A stretch of 64,000 bases of DNA from Polaribacter sp. ALD11 (GTDB lineage: Bacteria; Bacteroidota; Bacteroidia; Flavobacteriales; Flavobacteriaceae): NCBI RefSeq assembly GCF_002831685.1, contig NZ_CP025119.1, forward strand, positions 3,496,501 to 3,560,500, in the 5' to 3' direction. The position numbers and the translations under genes are program-made. This document shows, one piece after another, positions 16,612 through 26,966 of this stretch. The notes below the pieces were generated by a model that was given only the letters and a program-made list of their open reading frames with translations, had not been told where the DNA came from and did no database searches. Within the stretch, counting starts at the first letter, position 1; each line of letters starts with the position of its first letter.

Positions 16612-17997
16612 TTAAGAACCGATAACAATCGATTTTATATTTACAAATTCTTTAATTCCGAAACCACCATGTTCTCTTCCAAAACCAGAATCTTTTACAC
16701 CACCAAAAGGCATTGTAGGATCTGCAATTCCAAAGGTATTTATAAAGACCATTCCCGTATCAAAATGATCTTGAGCTAATTTTTTAGCTTTTTCAATATC
16801 CTTAGAAAAAATTCCGCCACCTAAACCAAATTTACTATCATTGGCAATTCTCATCGCATCTTTCTCATCTTTTGCTTTTATAAGAGATGCAACCGGTCCG
16901 AATAATTCGTCATCATATGCAGGTTGCCCAGGTTTTACATTCCCTAAAACGGTCACAGGATAATAATATCCTTTTCCATCTGGCATTTTTCCACCACATA
17001 AAATTTCAGCACCATTTTTAACACTTTCCTCCACTTGTTTGTGTAAAGTTTCTCTTAAATCTTTTCTTGCAATTGGTCCCATATCAGAAGTATCTTTCAA
17101 TGGATCACCGACTTTTACTGCTTCCATGGCTTTTACAAAACCTTCCTTAAAAGCATCGTACACTTTATCTACAACCACAAATCTTTTTGCAGCAATACAG
17201 GTTTCTCCATTGTTATAGATTCTACCTTTTACGCATTCTTTAATTGCATTTTCTATATCTGCATCTTCAAGCACGATGTACGCATCATTACTACCTAACT
17301 CTAAAACTACTTTTTTAAGTTCGGCAGTTGCTTTTTTTCCAATGTTTCTTCCAGCATCCGAACTACCTGTTAACGTTACACCTCTAACGTTTTTGTTTTT
17401 GATGATGGTATCCGATTGGTCATGAGAAATAATTAATGCTTTAAACAAACCTTTTGGTAAACCAGCAGTAACAAATATTTTTTCTAACAATTGGCCTGTT
17501 CCGGTTACGTTTGAAGCATGTTTTAGTAAAACTCCGTTTCCAGCCATTAAGTTTACAATTGCATATCGCATCACTTGATAAGAAGGATAATTCCAAGGCT
17601 GAATTCCGTATACAATACCAATAGGAGAATAAGCAACAGTCCCTTTGTTTCCATTGCTTAAAGTGCGTTCTTCATTTTGCAGATTTTTTGCACCATTTTT
17701 AGCTGTATAGTTGCAAATTCCGATACATAAGTCTACTTCTTGTTCGCTTTGACTTAAAAGTTTTCCCATTTCTTGAGTCATCAATTTTGCCAATTCGGTT
17801 TTATTTTCCTCTAATTTTTTGCCAATTGAAACCAAAATTTCAGCACGTTTTTCAAAAGAAGTTAACTTCCAATCTAGAAACTCATCTTGACAATTGTCTA
17901 TGTTTTTTTCTAATTCCTTATCAGATAAATAAGTGAAATCGTTTATTTTTTCTTCTGTTGCTGGGTTTATTGTAGTAATATGTTCTTTGCTCATCAT
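16612..17997 (-). CDS. NAD(P)-dependent aldehyde dehydrogenase, succinate-semialdehyde type
   Basis: 461 residues, close to the short SSADH (Sad/GabD) group of ~455-460. Catalytic Cys is in NNGETCIAAKRF, and the general-base Glu in VVLELGSNDAYIVLED; the usual ELGG reads ELGS. The cofactor segment IQPWNYPSYQVMRY is present. Oxidises succinate semialdehyde or a related aldehyde to the acid. Two adjacent Met codons (17997, 17994) are both possible starts. Convergent with the pirin gene and divergent from the FadH-like reductase, with a 250-bp shared upstream region. Confidence 0.92.
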   Translation of the reverse strand: MMSKEHITTINPATEEKINDFTYLSDKELEKNIDNCQDEFLDWKLTSFEKRAEILVSIGKKLEENKTELAKLMTQEMGKLLSQSEQEVDLCIGICNYTAKNGAKNLQNEERTLSNGNKGTVAYSPIGIVYGIQPWNYPSYQVMRYAIVNLMAGNGVLLKHASNVTGTGQLLEKIFVTAGLPKGLFKALIISHDQSDTIIKNKNVRGVTLTGSSDAGRNIGKKATAELKKVVLELGSNDAYIVLEDADIENAIKECVKGRIYNNGETCIAAKRFVVVDKVYDAFKEGFVKAMEAVKVGDPLKDTSDMGPIARKDLRETLHKQVEESVKNGAEILCGGKMPDGKGYYYPVTVLGNVKPGQPAYDDELFGPVASLIKAKDEKDAMRIANDSKFGLGGGIFSKDIEKAKKLAQDHFDTGMVFINTFGIADPTMPFGGVKDSGFGREHGGFGIKEFVNIKSIVIGS

Positions 17998-18187
17998 GAG
18001 TTGTTTTTTATAGGTTCTAATTTATTTCTACTGATTCAAATTGCTTGTAAAAGTGACCTTTTGAGATGTCTTTAAATTTTATTGGTAGCATTGGCTTTTA
18101 CTGTTACACAATCTTCAACAAATCTAAAAGGAAAATAAAGTTTCTATTAGTTCATTTGCTTTTGTATTTAGCTCTTTTACTTTTTAA

Positions 18188-20275
<2,088 letters not shown>

Positions 20276-20284
20276 TTCTTTTTA

Positions 20285-20292
20285 TACTTTTG
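20285..20292 (+). promoter_or_regulatory. Predicted -7 promoter element TACTTTTG
   Basis: Exact TAnnTTTG match 18 nt upstream of the ATG at 20311. A TTG at 20258-20260 is 24 nt away, just outside the usual spacing, so the upstream box is uncertain. Confidence 0.45.
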
Positions 20293-20310
20293 TTTTTCAA
20301 ACAAAAAAAA

Positions 20311-20859
20311 ATGAAAAAAATATTAATTATACTAGTATTATTTATAAGTTATTTATCTTTTGGGCAAGAAGCTCCAGAATTTCCGAAATATAATGCTAGA
20401 AACCAGGCGAACATTTTTTATTATAATTTATCTGAAGTGCCTAAAGAAATAAAGGTAAAGGAAGATATTACTAAAAATAAAACGATAAAAGTACTTCGAG
20501 TTTACAATGATAAAATTAAAAAAATATCATTCTTAAATTCTCCAAAACTTCAAGAGTTAGAATTGACTATAAATACATTAGGGAAGCAATTGTATTCTAA
20601 TAGAGATTTAGCCGAAAAAGTTAGAAAAAAAATAGAAACGACTATTTCACCAATTAGAGATAGTATAGCAGTTCATGAAAAAGGCTTAAATGACGATTTA
20701 AAAAGTTTTTTATCTAAAAGACAATTTAAAAAGTGGTTGAAATATCAAAGAGGAGAAAAAAGAAAACTAATTCCTGAGCAACCTAGAAACAATAGTGCGC
20801 CACCACAAAGTATGAATAGAAGAAGGAATAGACAAGGTATGGGAGGTAGAAGATACTAA
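20311..20859 (+). CDS. Small secreted basic protein, unknown
   Basis: 182 residues from the ATG at 20311 (the open frame reaches a TTG at 20290, but the signal peptide starts here). MKKILIILVLFISYLSFGQ is a classical flavobacterial signal peptide. The mature part is Lys/Arg-rich, has a helical middle (LSKRQFKKWLKYQRG, ~140, resembling the LTxxQxxxW helix of Spy/CpxP-like periplasmic proteins) and a disordered Arg/Gly/Asn tail ending RRY. I cannot assign a function; a Spy-like chaperone is one weak possibility. Confidence 0.75.
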   Translation: MKKILIILVLFISYLSFGQEAPEFPKYNARNQANIFYYNLSEVPKEIKVKEDITKNKTIKVLRVYNDKIKKISFLNSPKLQELELTINTLGKQLYSNRDLAEKVRKKIETTISPIRDSIAVHEKGLNDDLKSFLSKRQFKKWLKYQRGEKRKLIPEQPRNNSAPPQSMNRRRNRQGMGGRRY

Positions 20860-20972
20860 TATTTCTCTTTTTTATATAGATTTCTATATTTTAAAAAATT
20901 ATACTTTTCCACTAGTTTAAGAAACAAAAATAAAATACCGATATTTGTGCCCAAACTAACTATTTACTAATT

Positions 20973-21155
20973 ATGGGAATGAATAAGAATACAGTGCTTG
21001 CTTGGGCAACACTTATAATGATACTAGTAGGCTTAGGTTTAATTGCATTAGGTGCTTTTAGATATAATGAAGTTGCAGGATGGGGGTTTGCAGCTGTAGG
21101 ACTTGGTTTCTTTGCAATCGCTTGGGTTTTTAACGCTCTTAAAGGGAGAGTCTAA
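20973..21155 (+). CDS. Small two-helix membrane protein (CAL67264 family, from memory)
   Basis: 60 residues with two hydrophobic helices (~8-27 and ~34-53), Gly/Ala-rich, ending in a basic LKGRV tail. I recall a Flavobacteriaceae-specific family called CAL67264 with this sequence pattern and neighbourhood. Function unknown. It lies 70 bp upstream of ettA on the same strand and may be co-transcribed with it. Confidence 0.8.
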   Translation: MGMNKNTVLAWATLIMILVGLGLIALGAFRYNEVAGWGFAAVGLGFFAIAWVFNALKGRV

Positions 21156-21225
21156 AGCTAGTTTGTAGTTTACGATTTATAATTTCAGTTATTATCAATA
21201 ATAAATTTTCAAAATAATATATAAA

Positions 21226-22917
21226 ATGAGTGACGATAAGAAAGTAATCTTTTCGATGAATAAGTTGTCTAAAACTTATAAATCAACAGGGAAACAAGTT
21301 TTAAAAGATATTTATTTAAGCTTCTATTACGGAGCAAAAATTGGTATTCTTGGTTTAAATGGATCAGGAAAATCAACTTTACTAAAAATTATTGCAGGTG
21401 TAGAAAAGAATTTTCAAGGTGAAGTTACTTTTGCACCAGGTTATAAGGTTGGGTATTTAGAACAAGAACCACAATTAGATCCAGAAAAAACAGTTTTAGA
21501 AGTTGTAAAAGAAGGAGTTGCAGAAACAGTTGCAATTTTAGAGGAGTACAATAAAATAAACGATATGTTTGGTTTGGAAGAAGTCTATTCTGATGCAGAT
21601 AAGATGGATAAACTAATGGCACAACAAGCAGTATTGCAAGATAAAATTGATGCTGCTAACGCGTGGGAATTAGATACCAAATTAGAAATTGCAATGGATG
21701 CCTTAAGAACACCAGATTCTGATAAAAAAATTGGAATACTTTCTGGTGGAGAGAAACGTAGAGTTGCACTTTGTAGATTGTTATTACAAGAACCAGAAAT
21801 CTTATTATTAGATGAACCTACCAATCACTTAGATGCAGAATCTGTACATTGGTTAGAGCACCATTTAGCACAATACAAGGGAACTGTTATTGCAGTAACG
21901 CATGATAGATACTTTTTAGATAATGTTGCTGGTTGGATTCTTGAATTAGACAGAGGTGAAGGGATTCCTTGGAAAGGAAACTATGCTGCTTGGTTAGATC
22001 AGAAATCTAAAAGAATGGCGCAAGAAAGTAAAACTGCTTCTAAACACCAAAAAACATTAGAAAGAGAATTAGATTGGGTTCGTCAAGGAGCAAAAGGACG
22101 TCAAACAAAGCAAAAAGCACGTTTGAAGAATTATGACAAATTAATGAGTCAAGACCAGAAACAAACTGACGAAAAATTAGAAATATACATTCCTAATGGA
22201 CCACGTTTAGGTACAAATGTGATTGAAGCAACCGGTGTTTCTAAAGCATTTGGAGAAAAATTATTATATGATAATTTAGAGTTTAATCTTCCGCAAGCGG
22301 GAATTGTTGGAATTATTGGTCCCAATGGAGCTGGTAAAACCACTATTTTTAAAATGATTATGGGAGAAGAAACTCCTGATGCAGGAAGTTTTAATGTAGG
22401 TGAAACTGCTAAAATAGCTTATGTAGATCAAGCGCATTCAGATATTGATCCAGAGAAAACAATTTGGGAAAACTTTTCTGATGGACAAGATTTAGTAATG
22501 ATGGGAGGTAAGCAAGTAAATTCTCGTGCTTATTTAAGTCGTTTTAATTTTTCTGGTAGTGAGCAAAACAAGAAAGTAAATACACTTTCTGGTGGAGAGC
22601 GTAACCGTTTGCATTTAGCAATGACTTTAAAGGAGGAAGGAAACGTATTGTTATTAGATGAGCCAACAAATGACTTGGATGTAAATACATTAAGAGCATT
22701 AGAAGAAGGTTTAGATAACTTTGCTGGTTGTGCGGTTGTAATTAGTCACGATAGATGGTTTTTAGATAGAGTTTGTACGCACATTTTAGCTTTTGAAGGG
22801 AATAGTGAAGTGTATTTCTTTGAAGGTGGTTTCTCTGAGTATGAAGAAAATAAAAAGAGTCGTTTAGGTGGAGATTTAATGCCAAAACGAATTAAATATA
22901 GAAAATTAGTTCGATAA
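21226..22917 (+). CDS. ettA: Energy-dependent translational throttle protein EttA (ABC-F ATPase)
   Basis: 563 residues with two ABC domains and no membrane segment, the ABC-F layout. Domain 1: Walker A GLNGSGKST, signature LSGGEKRR, Walker B LLLLDEPTNHLD. The linker (arm/P-site tRNA interaction motif region, ~240-310) is Lys/Arg-rich. Domain 2: GPNGAGKTT, LSGGERNR, VLLLDEPTNDLD. EttA binds the ribosomal E site and gates the first elongation steps according to energy state. A strong terminator follows 21 bp after the stop. Confidence 0.95.
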   Translation: MSDDKKVIFSMNKLSKTYKSTGKQVLKDIYLSFYYGAKIGILGLNGSGKSTLLKIIAGVEKNFQGEVTFAPGYKVGYLEQEPQLDPEKTVLEVVKEGVAETVAILEEYNKINDMFGLEEVYSDADKMDKLMAQQAVLQDKIDAANAWELDTKLEIAMDALRTPDSDKKIGILSGGEKRRVALCRLLLQEPEILLLDEPTNHLDAESVHWLEHHLAQYKGTVIAVTHDRYFLDNVAGWILELDRGEGIPWKGNYAAWLDQKSKRMAQESKTASKHQKTLERELDWVRQGAKGRQTKQKARLKNYDKLMSQDQKQTDEKLEIYIPNGPRLGTNVIEATGVSKAFGEKLLYDNLEFNLPQAGIVGIIGPNGAGKTTIFKMIMGEETPDAGSFNVGETAKIAYVDQAHSDIDPEKTIWENFSDGQDLVMMGGKQVNSRAYLSRFNFSGSEQNKKVNTLSGGERNRLHLAMTLKEEGNVLLLDEPTNDLDVNTLRALEEGLDNFAGCAVVISHDRWFLDRVCTHILAFEGNSEVYFFEGGFSEYEENKKSRLGGDLMPKRIKYRKLVR

Positions 22918-22938
22918 TATTTCGAAATTATATTTTAC

Positions 22939-22973
22939 AAAAAAGCAGTTAATTTTATTAACTGCTTTTTTTT
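22939..22973 (+). terminator. Intrinsic terminator of ettA
   Basis: 14-bp arms AAAAAAGCAGTTAA (22939-22952) and TTAACTGCTTTTTT (22958-22971) with a T-run. Confidence 0.92.
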
Positions 22974-23149
22974 GTTTAGAATAGTTTCGGCAACATTTCC
23001 TCTGGAGATATATGCTGTAATTAGGTCTAATTTTTTTTGATGTTATTGGATGAATTTATACTTGATTTGAGAAAAAATCTAATGCCGAACACAAAACAAA
23101 TATTGCATTTAAAAAGGATTTGAAATTCTTTAAGTTAATGTTTTTGTAA

Positions 23150-23165
23150 TATGATTTATATCATA
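23150..23165. promoter_or_regulatory. Palindrome TATGAT-N4-ATCATA, possible operator
   Basis: 6-bp arms around TTAT, centred 33 bp upstream of the TACTTTTG box. The spacing and symmetry (xxGAT-N4-ATCxx) resemble sites of CRP/FNR-superfamily regulators. No regulator is encoded next to it. Confidence 0.35.
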
Positions 23166-23186
23166 AAATCAAAAACATTCATTTTA

Positions 23187-23194
23187 TACTTTTG
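23187..23194 (+). promoter_or_regulatory. Predicted -7 promoter element TACTTTTG
   Basis: Exact TAnnTTTG match 41 nt upstream of the ATG at 23236. No TTG at the expected distance; the palindrome just upstream may mean activator dependence. Confidence 0.5.
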
Positions 23195-23235
23195 TTTTAA
23201 AATAGAGATATATTAACATTTTAAAATAATATTTA

Positions 23236-23664
23236 ATGGATAATTTAAAGGTAAGTTTAACAGAAGGACAATTAAAAATTACAATAGACAAACCGACTTT
23301 TAGTAAGTTTACATTAAAAGAAGCTGGTTTAAAAGAAGCATATAAAGTAGAAGGAGGAAACTTAAGGGTTAAAGTGGCTTTAGGATATATTCAAGATACT
23401 AACTTCTATAAAATGCCGAAAATTGAATTTGATTATACAGAAAATATTCATGAAAGTAATTGGATTGTTGAGTTTAACGGTGAAAACATTCTAGAGAAGA
23501 ATGACCATTCAGGAAAGGCAACAATACTTCTTTTAAATAGAAAAAAAATGAAGGAGTTGGTACAACGTCATGAAAACAACTTATTAATTCATGGAGATTT
23601 TTCTGAAGAGGTTACAATTAAAAATACTAGTTCTTTACAATTATTTGAGACTTCAGGAGAATAG
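23236..23664 (+). CDS. Small soluble protein of unknown function
   Basis: 142 residues, no signal peptide, charged and beta-rich in appearance (alternating hydrophobic strands such as QLKITID, LRVKVAL, NWIVEFNG). Unrecognised. It has its own promoter-like box with a palindrome upstream and a terminator downstream, so it is a single-gene unit. The next gene converges on it. Confidence 0.75.
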   Translation: MDNLKVSLTEGQLKITIDKPTFSKFTLKEAGLKEAYKVEGGNLRVKVALGYIQDTNFYKMPKIEFDYTENIHESNWIVEFNGENILEKNDHSGKATILLLNRKKMKELVQRHENNLLIHGDFSEEVTIKNTSSLQLFETSGE

Positions 23665-23685
23665 TCCTTTAGGTCTTCATAACAT

Positions 23686-23716
23686 AAAAAAACCTTCATT
23701 TTTTGAAGGTTTTTTT
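23686..23716. terminator. Bidirectional terminator between convergent genes
   Basis: Arms AAAAAAACCTTCA (23686-23698) and TGAAGGTTTTTTT (23704-23716). A- and T-tracts flank both sides. Confidence 0.88.
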
Positions 23717-23733
23717 ATGATAGCACAACTTTC

Positions 23734-24471
23734 TTAATTTAAAAAACCTTCGCTGTAGACATATTTTTTAAGCATGTACTCTGTAATTGGTGCTAGTTCT
23801 TTTAAGGTAGCCGGATGAATTCCTCTGTTTGAAAAAAACTCTATTTTACCTGTAGCAGATTTGCCATACCAAACCTTTGGATTTCCATCTATAAAAAACG
23901 GTGTATCTTCTGTAACTTCTATTTTTTCAAAATTTTCAATATCAATATTAAAAATGGAATTGTCTATTGCAGTTTTGGATGCACATGAACTTTTTTCAAA
24001 ATGATTTTCTGTCCAAATAATACACGTTTCAGTATTAGAATTCGTGTATTTATTTATAAAAAAGAATACAGGAAAAATAAGTAAAACCAAAACACCAATA
24101 ATGTAATTTTTATATTTTCTTAAAGATGTTTTTTCTACCTCTATTTTTTTATAGATAGCTTTTTTTTCGGGTTTAAAAATTTCTTTATTTAATGTCTTAC
24201 TAGACTTATATTTCTCATAACTATTATAGCCCAAGTACAGAGACATAAAGTCTAAAAGATACTTATTAGGTTCTTTAACAATTACATTTTCTTTTTCTTC
24301 AACATATTTATTGTACAAGCGGGTTGCTTTCTTTACACTGATGTAATTTTTATCAATAGACGTAACCTCTTGTAGTTCTTCCACCCAAAATATGGCTTGT
24401 GCATTTTTATTCTTCTTTAGTTCTTTTTTTTCAATCTCATTAAAAAAATCTGTTACGAGTGCTTTAATCAT
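23734..24471 (-). CDS. Single-pass membrane protein of unknown function
   Basis: 245 residues from the ATG whose complement is at 24469-24471; the frame extends to 24522 but that part runs through the operator repeats. The N-terminal ~110 residues are cytoplasmic, charged and helical. One membrane helix follows (YIIGVLVLLIFPVFFFI, ~120-137), then a ~105-residue extracytoplasmic domain with two Cys (in ETCIIW and KSSCAS) and a C-terminal helical end. This layout resembles membrane-tethered regulators or sensors, but I recognise no family. It is divergent from the lipoprotein-kinase operon and shares its long upstream region. Confidence 0.75.
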   Translation of the reverse strand: MIKALVTDFFNEIEKKELKKNKNAQAIFWVEELQEVTSIDKNYISVKKATRLYNKYVEEKENVIVKEPNKYLLDFMSLYLGYNSYEKYKSSKTLNKEIFKPEKKAIYKKIEVEKTSLRKYKNYIIGVLVLLIFPVFFFINKYTNSNTETCIIWTENHFEKSSCASKTAIDNSIFNIDIENFEKIEVTEDTPFFIDGNPKVWYGKSATGKIEFFSNRGIHPATLKELAPITEYMLKKYVYSEGFLN

Positions 24472-24495
24472 AGCTGTTGTTTGGTTGTCCAAAAG

Positions 24496-24567
24496 TAGAC
24501 ATTTTAGACAGACTGTAACCAAAACTGTCTAAAATTAGACAAATTAGAACTGACCATAAACTGTCTA
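24496..24567. promoter_or_regulatory. Cluster of TAGACA/TGTCTA half-sites (operator candidate)
   Basis: An inverted repeat with 11-bp arms, ATTTTAGACAG (24501-24511) and CTGTCTAAAAT (24525-24535), is flanked by further TAGAC copies at 24496-24500 and 24536-24540 and GTCTA at 24563-24567. The 10-mer AAACTGTCTA occurs twice, 36 bp apart. It lies 25-96 bp upstream of the minus-strand gene. Confidence 0.6.
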
Positions 24568-24658
24568 TATCTTGACTATTGTTAGGTCTTAACCACTTCC
24601 GATATTTGCATTAGAATTAATTCTCTAAAAAAATAAAGAGAAATACTTCTAACAAACA

Positions 24659-24716
24659 GTAAGAAATAGCAGTGTTTTTTTGATTGGGAAAACAAAACAA
24701 TAACACTATTTCTTAC
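24659..24716 (+). other. Long imperfect hairpin in leader of the kinase operon
   Basis: GTAAGAAATAG-CA-GTGTT (24659-24676) can pair with AACACTATTTCTTAC (24702-24716), leaving a 2-nt bulge; inner T/A tracts may extend the stem. It lies 122 bp upstream of the lipoprotein start and may be an mRNA leader structure. Confidence 0.5.
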
Positions 24717-24838
24717 GACAACTTCCCGCGAAAGAGGCGCGCGACTCTTTTAAAATTTTATGTGTTGTGAACAGTAAAAAAAACTGAATTCTAAAATTCG
24801 GAGAGCAACACTATTGTTTAATTTTTAAAAGATAAATT

Positions 24839-25012
24839 ATGAAAAAAGTATTTTTAATATTCGCAATATTACTTGCAAACAGCGTTTTTACCTCTTGTAC
24901 AGAATTAGAAGAAAGTCTAGAAAATGAACCTGTAAAAATAGAAACTTTAGCAACAGAGGGTGAAGATGGGCAAGACCCAATTGAAGAAGAAGATCCAGCT
25001 AATGGAGGATAG
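24839..25012 (+). CDS. 57-residue acidic lipoprotein, first gene of kinase operon
   Basis: ATG at 24839, TAG at 25010-25012. MKKVFLIFAILLANSVFTSC is a lipoprotein signal with the lipobox Cys at 20. The mature peptide is ~38 residues, very acidic (runs of Glu/Asp and a GEDGQDP/EEEDP segment) and ends ANGG. It starts behind AAAAGATAAATT. Only 31 nt separate it from the sensor-kinase gene, so they should share a transcript. A role as ligand, modulator or reporter of the kinase is inference. Confidence 0.75.
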   Translation: MKKVFLIFAILLANSVFTSCTELEESLENEPVKIETLATEGEDGQDPIEEEDPANGG

Positions 25013-25043
25013 TCTATTTAAATATTTATAGTATTTTCGAGGA

Positions 25044-26963
25044 ATGAAACAAGTAAAAGTTACATTCCTCTTTTTTATATTAATATTCTATTTACAGTGT
25101 GATAAAAAAGTAATCAAAGAAGCTATAATAAGTGGAGAATCTAAGATCCAATTGTTTTATAAGGGTGACAATTATAAAAAATTAGCTCACAAAAAAAGAC
25201 TTGATATTTCAAAAAAATTGTTAACTGAAGCGAGTTCAAATAGTGTAGATAAATATACAATTTTTAATAATCTGAGTTTTTTATACAGTAGAGAGGGTAA
25301 AATAGATAGTGCAATTCTATATTCAAAAAAAATGCTGAATTTGCCAAATGTTCTTGAGAAAGAAAGTTTACAAGCGAAAGTGTTTTTTAAACTTGGGAAT
25401 TATTTTAATAAAATCAATCAAAAAGACAGTGCTTACTATTATTACTTTAATTCTAATAAACTATTCTTAAAAGACCAGGATAGTATTAATATTATTAAGA
25501 ATTTAGTAAATTTAGCTATTTTAGAATCAGATTTTGGAAGTTATGCGACAAGCGATTCAACTATAGTAGCATCATTAAAATACATCGGTAGAAAAAAAAA
25601 TAAGATTTTGGCTTCTGCTTATAATTGTTTAGCAATCAATTCAAAAAAACAGTTTTTATATGATGATGCAATTTCTTATTATAAAAAAGCGATTGCTATT
25701 TCAAAAATAAAAACATCAAAAAATATTTATAAAAGTAATATTGCTAACGTTTATAAAGAACTTAAAGAGTATTCAAAAGCCATTTTAATTTTAGAAAACT
25801 TATTAAAAGATTCAATAAAAAATCTTAAAACAAAGGCAAGAGTTATTGATAATTTAGCGCATATTAAATGGTTAAATAATTCAAAAGAAAATGTTTTAAA
25901 AGAATTTTTGTTTGCAGAATCAGTTAGAAATAATAAAAATGATAAAAAAGGATTGATTGCAAGTTATTCTCATTTATCTGATTATTATAGGAAAGCGAAT
26001 CAAAAAAAATCTTTAATTTATGCTAAAAAAAAATATAGAATATCTAAAGAGCTAAAAAATGTTACAGGTCAATTAGAAGCAATAAATCAAATTGTAACAC
26101 TTTTAACACCACAAAACTCTATTAAGTATTACAAGAAAAGTATACATTTAAAAGATAGTTTAAAAGAGGCTAATACGAAGATACAACACAAGTTTGCAAA
26201 AATTAAATACAATTTTGAAGAAGAAGAAAAGCAAAAGTTAAAATTTAAAACTTTGGCAACAGAAAATGAATTAATTGCAGAACAAGAGAACAACCAAAAG
26301 AAGAATGTTCTAATTTTAGGGATTATAATAACCTCTAGCTTATTATTCTTATTATATAGAAGAAAGCAACAGCATAAAAAAAGAATTCTACAAGAAAGCT
26401 ATAATACTGAAACAAGAATAGCAAAAAAATTACATGATGAGTTGGGGAATGGTCTTTTTAATACACTTACAAAGATTCAGAATCCTAATTTAAAAATTGA
26501 AGAGATTGTAAAAGATTTAGATAAAATATACATGCAAACACGTTCGATTTCTCATGAGCATGATTCCGTTGAAACAGGTACGAAGTTCGAAGATTATTTT
26601 AGAAATTTACTAGCGAGTTACAACACAGATAGCTGTAAAATTATATTAAAAGACCTTTCTGTTTTATCATTAAATTCTTTAAGTGAAGAAAAACAAATTG
26701 TATTTTATAGGGTTTTTAATGAGCTGTTAGTGAATATGAAGAAGCACAGTAAAGCAAGTTTGGTGGTTTTATCTTGTAAAAAAATAAATAATGTTTTAGA
26801 AATAAAGTATTCAGACAATGGAGTAGGGTTTGAAGGAAATAAAATTATTTTTAAAAATGGACTCAAAAATATGGAAACCCGTATAAAAACAATCAAAGGA
26901 ACTCTTAATTTTGATGAACAAGGTAATAATGGTTTTAAAACAACCATTTGTTTTAAAAAATAG
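25044..26963 (+). CDS. TPR-containing sensor histidine kinase (NarL-type)
   Basis: 639 residues. The N-terminus MKQVKVTFLFFILIFYLQC carries a lipobox-like Cys19. An extracytoplasmic region (~45-375) is helical with tetratricopeptide-like repeats (e.g. DDAISYYKKAIAIS at ~207). A membrane helix lies at ~421-438. The cytoplasmic part has the phosphoacceptor His464 in KKLHDELGNGLFN, the N-box NELLVNMKKHSKA (~559-571) and DNGVGF (591-596), then the G2-type GLKNMETRIKTIKG. It should autophosphorylate and pass phosphate to the response regulator encoded 3 nt downstream. Lipid anchor plus membrane helix in one protein is unusual. Confidence 0.9.
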   Translation: MKQVKVTFLFFILIFYLQCDKKVIKEAIISGESKIQLFYKGDNYKKLAHKKRLDISKKLLTEASSNSVDKYTIFNNLSFLYSREGKIDSAILYSKKMLNLPNVLEKESLQAKVFFKLGNYFNKINQKDSAYYYYFNSNKLFLKDQDSINIIKNLVNLAILESDFGSYATSDSTIVASLKYIGRKKNKILASAYNCLAINSKKQFLYDDAISYYKKAIAISKIKTSKNIYKSNIANVYKELKEYSKAILILENLLKDSIKNLKTKARVIDNLAHIKWLNNSKENVLKEFLFAESVRNNKNDKKGLIASYSHLSDYYRKANQKKSLIYAKKKYRISKELKNVTGQLEAINQIVTLLTPQNSIKYYKKSIHLKDSLKEANTKIQHKFAKIKYNFEEEEKQKLKFKTLATENELIAEQENNQKKNVLILGIIITSSLLFLLYRRKQQHKKRILQESYNTETRIAKKLHDELGNGLFNTLTKIQNPNLKIEEIVKDLDKIYMQTRSISHEHDSVETGTKFEDYFRNLLASYNTDSCKIILKDLSVLSLNSLSEEKQIVFYRVFNELLVNMKKHSKASLVVLSCKKINNVLEIKYSDNGVGFEGNKIIFKNGLKNMETRIKTIKGTLNFDEQGNNGFKTTICFKK

Positions 26964-26966
26964 TAT

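Larger units (their letters stand above)
22918..23235. other. 318-bp gap: terminator, palindrome, promoter
   Basis: Holds the ettA terminator (22939-22973), a CRP/FNR-like palindrome (23150-23165) and a TACTTTTG -7 box (23187-23194) for the next gene. I see no coding sequence or RNA gene. Confidence 0.6.
24472..24838. other. 367-bp divergent control region
   Basis: No gene. It contains a cluster of TAGAC/GTCTA half-sites (24496-24567), a large imperfect hairpin (24659-24716), and a short GC-rich stretch (about 24725-24748, CCCGCGAAAGAGGCGCGCG) that is unusual in this AT-rich sequence. It separates the membrane-protein gene from the lipoprotein-kinase operon. Confidence 0.6.
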
